Assembly: GCA_943789425.1 (NCBI GenBank)
Contig: CALSUB010000013.1
Coordinates: 62,001 to 126,000 of the forward strand
From: an uncultured Luminiphilus sp.
GTDB taxonomy: Bacteria; Pseudomonadota; Gammaproteobacteria; Pseudomonadales; Halieaceae
Length of the DNA: 64,000 nt
Direction of reading: 5' to 3'
The notes below the pieces were generated by a model. The model saw only the letters and a program-made list of their open reading frames with translations, did not search any database and was not told the DNA's origin. Made by a program: the position numbers and the translations under genes. Below, piece by piece: positions 56,909-64,000 of the stretch; within the stretch, counting starts at the first letter, position 1; every line of letters starts with the position of its first letter.

Positions 56909-57865
56909 ATGACGCCAGTCATTACGATTTCAGGGGCAACTCAGGGCGATTGGCCTACCCCGATCACAAGAACACGCGCAAGACGCTCACGCCGCAGAGT
57001 GGGCACAGTATTGGGGTTAGTGCTAATAAGCTGCCTGCCCAGTACGTCGTGGGCTCAGGGACAAGATAGCGCCACGTGGAGTCGTGATCGCCAGGTGATT
57101 GAGGCCCTGCTCCCCGGATTTTATAGCAATGCCAATCAGGCTTACTTCGACAGCCGCCGACAAGTACCGCAGCCGCAAAGTCGCTACAACCTCTCGATCG
57201 AGGCCTCAGCAGAGCCTCATGTGTTTACCGCAACACGCACTAATGCTGAGGGCGCAGTGATCAGCGAGCAACGCTGGTCGCTCTTTGATGACAACGCCAA
57301 ACAGGCGGTGCGTATGGAAATAGATGACACCCAAGCCGGCAGCCAATGCCCGGTTTGGTGGACACGGGATGCCGCACAATTTAGCGCAGCAGCAGACGCA
57401 GACTGCGCCGAAGACCCAGGCAGTCCCATCACTTTATCACTGGCACAACAACAGCTCTGGTGGGGCTCTCGCCGCAACGATAGCGCGGTGAAATTACATC
57501 GCAGTCGCGTCTTTACCTGTTACGCCGATATTCCTGGCGTTGGCGGGGGACGCGACGAGCCCTATACCCGCTACGACAACTTAAGCCTGCATGATCAGGG
57601 GGCAGAAACCTGGTTTACCGACAAAGACGGCCGGACACTCGGGCTACGGCTCTTTAATGTCGACTGGCCGATTAATAACTATGAGGGTTACTTTACCCGA
57701 GACTCGCTAGTGATTTACGTGGTCGAAAAATTCGACGATGGCACCACCAAAGAACACGGTTATGCTTTCACCTTGCCAGAGGCCAATCGCATTGGCATTA
57801 ACCTGAAATGGCTATTGGCCAGCTGCTTTATGGTGTCGGGCAAGGTGGATACGCCCACCATGTAG
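56909..57865 (+). CDS. Secreted protein, possibly CpcT/CpeT-like
   Basis: Signal-like LGLVLISCLPSTSWAQG; DRQVIEALLPGFYSNANQAYFDSRR loosely resembles the CpeT N-terminal motif; similarity judged by eye only. Confidence 0.4.
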   Translation: MTPVITISGATQGDWPTPITRTRARRSRRRVGTVLGLVLISCLPSTSWAQGQDSATWSRDRQVIEALLPGFYSNANQAYFDSRRQVPQPQSRYNLSIEASAEPHVFTATRTNAEGAVISEQRWSLFDDNAKQAVRMEIDDTQAGSQCPVWWTRDAAQFSAAADADCAEDPGSPITLSLAQQQLWWGSRRNDSAVKLHRSRVFTCYADIPGVGGGRDEPYTRYDNLSLHDQGAETWFTDKDGRTLGLRLFNVDWPINNYEGYFTRDSLVIYVVEKFDDGTTKEHGYAFTLPEANRIGINLKWLLASCFMVSGKVDTPTM

Positions 57866-58007
57866 GCAGGCACTTCCATCGGTATTTTTTGAATGGCGAT
57901 GAGGCTGGGCTAACCCCACATACTCTCGGCACTGAGACGACCGTTACGCGTGCGGGCTACGGTCATCAACAACAGCCTGTGACCCACTGCCAAAGGAGAC
58001 ACACTCA

Positions 58008-58898
58008 ATGACACTCACTCGGCGCACAGTCTTACGCAACGGGGGTGCTGCATTGGCCTCACTGGGTGCTGCCAGTCAGGTGGCTATTGCGGCTGAAAAC
58101 CCGCCTTCTCAGCGGAATACGCTCACACCCGGCGGGGCAACCTATGTCTTGGTGCACGGCACTTGGCATGGCGGTTGGGTCTGGCGCGACGTGGCAGATC
58201 GACTCATTGCACAAGGACATCGGGTGTTCACGCCCACGTGCACCGGGTGTGGCGAGCGCCTTCATCTCACTAGCCCGGAGGTTGGACTAGAGACTCACAT
58301 CGATGACATTGTGAATGTGATCGAATACGAAGAACTCAGCAATGTGATCTTAGTCGGCCATTCGTTTTCAGGCATCACGATTACCGGGGTTGCCGATCGG
58401 TTGCGCCAGAGAATCGAGCGCATCATTTTTTTTGATGCGCTGGTGCCGCGTCCCGGCCGCATGAGCGGTGTGACCAGAGACCCCGCAACCGGTGAATACC
58501 CTGCTTGGTGGCGAGCAAGACAACAGCACTTTATTGAAGGCTACCAGATGGATCTCTGGCAAGACTACCCCATGGACATGCTGGTGCCGCCCGAATACCC
58601 CGATGTGGTGGCCAAGTTGCGGCGACTCATAACCCCCCACCCGGCCAAGCAATGGACTGATACTTTGGTATTAAAAAACGGGGGATGGGCCGGATTGCAG
58701 CCGACTTACTTTCATTGCGTGGGCCAAACCTACCGCAAGAGCTCTGATCTCATGGTGGGCCCTGCCAGAGGACCCGACTGGCGCTTCGTTGAACTCGATA
58801 TCCCTCGCGATGGGATGTTGACCCATCCCGACCTGGTCGCCGATGAACTTGCTCGCGCCGCCGCTGACCAACGCGCGGCTAAACCAACGCGCGGCTAA
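58008..58898 (+). CDS. Tat-signal alpha/beta hydrolase (esterase-like)
   Basis: LTRRTVLRNGGAALASLGAASQVAIA twin-arginine-like leader; YVLVHGTWHGGWVWRDVADRLIAQGHRVFTPTCTGCGERLHL; VILVGHSFSGITITGVADR. Confidence 0.88.
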   Translation: MTLTRRTVLRNGGAALASLGAASQVAIAAENPPSQRNTLTPGGATYVLVHGTWHGGWVWRDVADRLIAQGHRVFTPTCTGCGERLHLTSPEVGLETHIDDIVNVIEYEELSNVILVGHSFSGITITGVADRLRQRIERIIFFDALVPRPGRMSGVTRDPATGEYPAWWRARQQHFIEGYQMDLWQDYPMDMLVPPEYPDVVAKLRRLITPHPAKQWTDTLVLKNGGWAGLQPTYFHCVGQTYRKSSDLMVGPARGPDWRFVELDIPRDGMLTHPDLVADELARAAADQRAAKPTRG

Positions 58899-59066
58899 CC
58901 AGTCGGGCCTCGCGACCCTATAGGGAGGGCCCAGGGCGGCGAGTAGCCTCCTGACATTACCAAGTGCAGTGGTTCGGTCACGTGAGCATACGAGCCGTCA
59001 CAGCATTGAGTGGCCGCTTCCGACGGTGCGGGATAGTAAGAACCAATCCAACTGCAAGCCCACGTA

Positions 59067-60143
59067 TTATTGTGCTGCCCGTGCCTTCAGCGCAGGGGCC
59101 ACGCGGGCAGCGATGTCTAGCAGTAATGATTCCGTGCTCTCCCAGTCGATACAGCCATCCGTGACAGAGACGCCGTAGCGAAGCTGTGACAGGTCTGCTG
59201 GGATTTTCTGGTTGCCCGCCTCGAGATTGCTCTCCAGCATCAAACCGATGATCGAGGTATTGCCATCGACAATCTGTTGAATCACGTTTTGCGCGACAGC
59301 GGGCTGAAGCTCCGGTTTTTTTTCTGAGTTGGCGTGGCTGCAGTCGACCATGATGTTAGCGTTCAGATTTGCCTGCTCCAGCGCCGCCTCGCAGTGGGCA
59401 ATATGCTCCTGAGCGTAGTTGGGCCCACTGGTGCCCCCTCTGAGCACAACATGCCCATAACGGTTGCCCTTGGTTTCGAAGACAGACACTTTGCCATCGG
59501 AATTGATCCCCAAAAAGCGGTGCGGGTTGACGACCGATTGGAGCGCATTAATGGCGACCTCAAGGCCACCATCAGTACCATTTTTGAACCCAACAGAAGA
59601 AGATAGCCCACTGGCCATCTCTCGGTGTGTCTGCGATTCAGTCGTTCTTGCCCCAATGGCAGACCAGCTGATCAGATCCTGAAGGTACTGCGGTGTGATG
59701 GGGTCCAGCGCTTCCGTTGCAGTCGGCAGCCCGATGCTGAGGACCTCTCTTAATAACTCGCGCCCGATCCGTAGGCCACTTTCAACCTCAAATGAATCAT
59801 CGAGCATCGGGTCATTGATCAGGCCCTTCCAACCAACCGTGGTGCGCGGTTTTTCAAAATAAACACGCATCACCAAATACAAACTGTCACTGACTTTATC
59901 AGCTAACGCTTTAAGTCGCTTGGCATAATCGAGTGCAGCGGTGACGTCGTGGATCGAACAAGGACCCACCACAACCACCAGCCGATGATCCTGCCGGTCG
60001 ATGATGCGCTCTATTGCCCCTCGGGATTCGGCGACGAATTCGAACAGCGACTCGGTAAGTTGAACTTGCTCACGCAGCGCAGTGGGCGACATCAGCACAC
60101 GCTGGTCAGCAACGTTCACGTTATGTATTTGCGGGTTGGACAC
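59067..60143 (-). CDS. 3-deoxy-7-phosphoheptulonate synthase (class I DAHP synthase)
   Basis: LVVVVGPCSIHDVTAALDYAKRLKAL; LVMRVYFEKPRTTVGWKGLINDP; RGGTSGPNYAQEHIAHCE; VDCSHANSEKKPELQ. Confidence 0.97.
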   Translation of the reverse strand: MSNPQIHNVNVADQRVLMSPTALREQVQLTESLFEFVAESRGAIERIIDRQDHRLVVVVGPCSIHDVTAALDYAKRLKALADKVSDSLYLVMRVYFEKPRTTVGWKGLINDPMLDDSFEVESGLRIGRELLREVLSIGLPTATEALDPITPQYLQDLISWSAIGARTTESQTHREMASGLSSSVGFKNGTDGGLEVAINALQSVVNPHRFLGINSDGKVSVFETKGNRYGHVVLRGGTSGPNYAQEHIAHCEAALEQANLNANIMVDCSHANSEKKPELQPAVAQNVIQQIVDGNTSIIGLMLESNLEAGNQKIPADLSQLRYGVSVTDGCIDWESTESLLLDIAARVAPALKARAAQ

Positions 60144-60450
60144 CTTTTACTCCCTTGTCAGGACCGGTATTAAAAGCGATCGGTATTGCCAGTGATCAAG
60201 CCAGCTCCCCAAGGCCCTGGCCGCTTCAAACAGCCGCGAGTGTACAGATTCATTGGGCTGAAATCAGCTCGCCCTCTGTCCCACTCAATGCGACCGGGTC
60301 ACCCAGCGTTCCTGCAGGTGCGGACAGCGCTTTGGGACAACAAGCCATTAAAACCGTGTGGCAGAGCTGCTGCGTGCCATCGTTCAGGATTGAGCGGAGT
60401 TGAATGGCATGCGCAACACAGAAACACCACCATGCACTGTCGTTAGCGCG

Positions 60451-60585
60451 TCAGCTTTTTAGCGCCCAACCCACCAGTGCGCTGACACATCCTAGAGACA
60501 CGAACAGCGGGCTTGAGGTCGAGATCCCAATGGTCAGCAGGATAAGTGCCGCCACAGAGCTGAAGTAGGAGAGTTTTTTAACCAT
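60451..60585 (-). CDS. Small membrane protein
   Basis: MVKKLSYFSSVAALILLTIGISTSSPLFVSLGCVSALVGWALKS; two hydrophobic spans. Confidence 0.4.
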   Translation of the reverse strand: MVKKLSYFSSVAALILLTIGISTSSPLFVSLGCVSALVGWALKS

Positions 60586-60732
60586 TTGTGCTGCCTCAGC
60601 CTTTAGAACCTTCTGATCTTGATCGCATGCTGTAAATGTCGTGGCAAGAATAGCTCCCGAAACGGGCATCACTTACGGCAAGCCGTGTTAACCCCGCGCC
60701 AGCGTAGGCTCATTAATAGCAAGCCACCACCA

Positions 60733-61029
60733 TCAGCGGGTGACGGCCTCCATGACTTCAATTTCAGGCGCTCGGGCGACAAGTTCTGCGAGTTGCGCGC
60801 TGGCCTTGAGGAAATACTCGGTTTTGCCATGCGCCTCCAGCGCCTCTTGATTCTCGTATTGCTCCATGACTCGGTAGACCTGAGAATCGACCGGACTTCT
60901 ATGTAGCGCATAAAAAATGTTACCCGCCTCATTAGCCCGGACCTGCTCCGTCAAATTCAGGAAAGCCTCTTCAAATTCTGCGTTTTTACCGTCTTGCACT
61001 GTGATCGTCGCGAGCAAACCAATGGCCAT
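60733..61029 (-). CDS. Antibiotic biosynthesis monooxygenase (ABM) family protein
   Basis: ITVQDGKNAEFEEAFLNLTEQVRANEAGNIFYALHRSPVDSQVYRVMEQYENQEALEAHGKTEYF. Confidence 0.88.
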   Translation of the reverse strand: MAIGLLATITVQDGKNAEFEEAFLNLTEQVRANEAGNIFYALHRSPVDSQVYRVMEQYENQEALEAHGKTEYFLKASAQLAELVARAPEIEVMEAVTR

Positions 61030-61164
61030 ATTGCCTCCGTTTCATTAATGATCGAGAGAATGCGCAAAACCCTGCTACCCCAGCGCTCCTCAGAAAGTAC
61101 TGTACTGACACTAACACTCGTCTTCGGACGATGCGTCAGCAGCCAGTCCTTGCGTCAACATCCT

Positions 61165-61518
61165 CTAAGCTTCGGTATCGAGTAGAGTACCGAGCATCCC
61201 ATTAGCCGCTTCTAATGCCCGCACATTGGCGAGGTAAAAACTCTCATTGGCGCTCATCGCTACCATTTCCTGAGCCAAATCCACGTCAGAGGGAGGCCCA
61301 GAAACGCTTGCTGCCTCAGTGGGCGGCGGAACGGGGGGAGGCCTGGCAGCATCCGCCGGGGTCCTTGCCTCGACACCACCGGGTCGTTCTACGATATCAA
61401 CCCGCTGCGTTTGATAGCCGTCTGTCCGCGCATTCGCCACATTATTGGCGGTCACCTGCATCTTTGCGGTAGCCGCTTGAAGGCCCGATAACGCGTTATT
61501 TAATGTGCTGAGGGACAT
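61165..61518 (-). CDS. Flagellar basal-body rod (FlgB/FlgC-like) protein
   Basis: STLNNALSGLQAATAKMQVTANNVANARTDGYQTQRVDIVE; C-terminal VDLAQEMVAMSANESFYLANVRALEAANGMLGTLLDT. Confidence 0.75.
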   Translation of the reverse strand: MSLSTLNNALSGLQAATAKMQVTANNVANARTDGYQTQRVDIVERPGGVEARTPADAARPPPVPPPTEAASVSGPPSDVDLAQEMVAMSANESFYLANVRALEAANGMLGTLLDTEA

Positions 61519-61811
61519 GCTAGAGTGCCAAAAAGAAAGTGCAAGCCAGTGTAGCCACCCAACACGCCCTCTTACAACCCAAACAATTATTTCTTAGGGG
61601 CTGAAATGGGGCCAAAGACTGGCGGCGTGGGAAACACTCCCAGACCATGATCTAATCAATCGGTTATTGGGGGACCTGCGTCGCACCGTTCTGTTTTGCC
61701 TGAGTGAGAGTGCGCTTGCCATGATGTTGATTAGGGAAAGTCACGACGGCACTGGGATAGCTTTCGCGTTGTTCTCAACGCTCGGAGCGTGGGCGGTCTG
61801 CGGCACGGGCA

Positions 61812-62187
61812 CTATTGGATGAAGAGTTCTGCCCTGACCTCATCAGGGGCGAGCGCCCAGTCAACCGCTTCAAACACCCACCCGCAACGCTGGCCGTCCG
61901 GCGTTTCTCGCTCGTACTCCGTTAAGCCCTCTACGCGGTTATCGACGAACCAAACCGTCACGAATTCTGTGCCGCTCGCCCTTGCCACTGCAGAATTGCA
62001 AGGCCGTTGCGCTCCCTTTGAACTCCTGCTCCATCTCGTAGGCGCCCGCCATGACGAAGACCTCTTCGTAAGACATCCCTCGGTGTATGTTCATTGAGAC
62101 GTCGGAAGCATCTGGTATGCCAGAACATCCTGCGATTGCCGCGCTGAGTACCCCGATGCAACTGCCTCCGGCCCATTCTAATTCCAC
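61812..62187 (-). CDS. Small lipoprotein, frameshifted near 61985
   Basis: AIAGCSGIPDASDVSMNIHRGMSYEEVFVMAGAYEMEQEFKGSATALQFC, then in another frame SGTEFVTVWFVDNRVEGLTEYERETPDGQRCGWVFEAVDWALAPDEVRAELFIQ stop. Confidence 0.5.
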
Positions 62188-62234
62188 CTAACATTGCCAC
62201 TCCTCACTCTGAACCTTGCCACGTATATCACGAG

Positions 62235-63290
62235 TTAGGCAACTTGCTGGTACCACGCCTCTCCAGTCTTTGGATGTATACCGATGTGGTGTTGATCAAT
62301 CGTCATGCTGTGCAGGTAGTCCCCCGGCGGCCGTAACGCGTCGTCCAAGGGTCGCAGCACCAGATCTCCATGAAGGTTCGTCACCGCCTGGTAGGTGCCC
62401 TGCTGGGGTCACAAACGTCTGCCCAGCCTCGAGCACTTGTCGTTCTGGGCTGCCCCAATTAATGGGTTTGCCCCATGCCCCCCGTGTTTCCGATGCCACC
62501 CGCAGTCTGACCCGCGGCTGCCGCCTCCCAATCGGGCAGTGTCGCCGCTGACGCTGGCATAGTTCGGTCCACAATATGCCGCGTGCACCCACCAATTCGC
62601 CAGCTGTGCGCGACTCCCTGTTGGCACTGCTTCATATTCGCGCTCCAGCGGGATCGGTGCGACAGCCTCGGTCTGCAGTTGCTGATACCACGCCTCTCCA
62701 GTCTGTGGATGTATACCAATGTGATGTTGACCAATCGTCATGCTATGCAGGTAGTCCCCTGGCGTCCGCAAAGCATCGTCTAAAGGTTGCAGCACAAAAT
62801 CCCCCTCAAGGTTCGTCACCGCCTGATAGGTCCCTGCCGGGGTCACAAACGTCTGCCCAGCCTCGAGCACTTGTCGTTCCGGGCTACCCCAATTGTTGGG
62901 TTTGCCCCATGCCCCTATGTTCCCGATGCCGCCCGCAGTCTGACCCATAGCTGCAGCCTCCCAATCGGGTAGTAACGCCTCAGATGCCGCCCTGCTCGTT
63001 CTAACATCTGCCGCTTGCACTGTTCCCGCCGCCAACTGTACGCGACTCGCTGCTGACGCTGCTTCAACTTCGCCCACCAAAGGGGTCGGTCGTGAAGCCT
63101 CGGTCTGAAGTCGCTGCTGAAGGGCAGAACTCCGCATATCACCCTCCTCAGATCCTTGCTCGGCGTTCCCCGCTTGCCGCAATACCGCCTGAAAATCCTG
63201 TTTTGGTGTGGCATTCGCACTGGCTGGATTCGCATAGAATTGACCAGAAAATCGCGTATCTTCGTAGACCCCTGACGTAACATTAAACAT
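62235..63290 (-). CDS. Unknown protein with an internal tandem duplication; frameshifts in the C-terminal copy
   Basis: MFNVTSGVYEDTRFSGQFYANPASA...; module NWGSPERQVLEAGQTFVTPAG TYQAVTNLEGDFVLQPLDDALRTPGDYLHSMTIGQHHIGIHPQTGEAWYQQ occurs twice; extra bases near 62398 and 62480 break the second copy. Confidence 0.5.
62251..63120 (-). repeat. Direct tandem duplication, two units of about 435 bp
   Basis: TACCACGCCTCTCCAGTCT(T/G)TGGATGTATACC... at 62251 recurs at 62686 with collinear but diverged sequence through about 63120. Confidence 0.85.
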
Positions 63291-64000
63291 ATTTCATTCC
63301 CCTACTGTCGGTAACAACGTGCCAACCATTGATCGCTGTGCAAGCTGCGCCCAACGCGCTGCCGCGCCTCGCTCACCTCATAACTTCAGGTAATGAGCGG
63401 CCACCTATCGTCCATTCACGGCAAACTTTTGCCACTCGTGGTTGTGCCTTTCAACTGTTCGAATCCCCTGAGTCAATGCCCTAGAGCCCCATCTGAAACC
63501 CAAGCTAGGCTAGATTTCACAATCTCTGCCGACCGCTCATCCAACTCGAACCCGCATTCATATCGATTTATTAGCCCGCGGCTACACGCCTCATCAATGT
63601 AGCTTGCAAATCGCGTGCCAAAGAAATCGGGCGGCAACCAGTGGTGATCTATTGCTCCACGTGGCGACGTCGCCCGCTCACAATTCTCTTTGCAGGGAGC
63701 AGACTATGAATTGTCCATTTATAATCCTCGAAATAAACGAGGCTATTTCGCATAATTTTCTGCGCGTCGCGCCAGGCGCTAATTTGCTGAGTCACTCATT
63801 TGCTTTTTTGCTTTCAGTCGCTATTTTTTGGACGAAGCTATCTGCCGATTATATCTCATCTCAAGCATGACTGAAGGGGCCTATTCACTCCGCGGATTCA
63901 ACCTGAAAGGTGCTTTAGAGCGTCGTCGGCATGAGCCAATTTCCAAACTTGAGGGCGAAAAACTATGATTGCTCTAAAGTTTTAATAAAAGTTGTCGCTA

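Noticed and set aside
58899-59066. Inverted repeat CCCTATAGGG between the esterase and DAHP synthase genes
   Set aside because: Short palindrome between convergent genes with no T-tract; may be a terminator but the support is weak.

Overview
The window holds a near-complete proteobacterial photosynthesis gene cluster (PGC, about 1.4-46.3 kb), followed by an ordinary accessory/housekeeping region (46.4-64 kb). Reading left to right, the PGC contains: ATP-grasp gene / P450 / DUF2306 / crtD / alpha-beta hydrolase / bchIDO / crtIB / idi / puf genes read on the minus strand in the order Q-like, L, M, C, B, A / bchCXYZ / crtF, crtE, crtC / a HemN-like radical SAM gene / puhE, puhC, puhB, puhA / lhaA / bchM, L, H, B, N, F / ppsR / bchG / pucC-like / bchP. 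The spirilloxanthin-type carotenoid genes, the gene order and the protein style suggest an aerobic anoxygenic phototroph, possibly a gammaproteobacterium of the OM60/NOR5 type; that assignment is inference. The most interesting signals are: (i) tandem TGT-N12-ACA PpsR/CrtJ-like boxes with a constant 7-8 bp gap at several PGC promoters, including that of an uncharacterised ATP-grasp gene at the cluster edge; (ii) an ATP-grasp/P450/DUF2306 module packed against crtD; (iii) no recognisable Mg-protoporphyrin ester cyclase (acsF or bchE), with puhC directly abutting puhE; (iv) pufBA placed after pufC behind two tandem hairpins; (v) a DUF305-LVIVD fusion protein; and (vi) an internal ~435 bp tandem duplication in an unknown protein. 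At least ten single-base frameshifts interrupt otherwise conserved genes (fadH, bchO, crtI, bchL, bchH x3, bchN, ppsR, pucC-like), which most likely reflects indel errors in the source sequence. All calls come from reading the sequence by eye; no database search was run.
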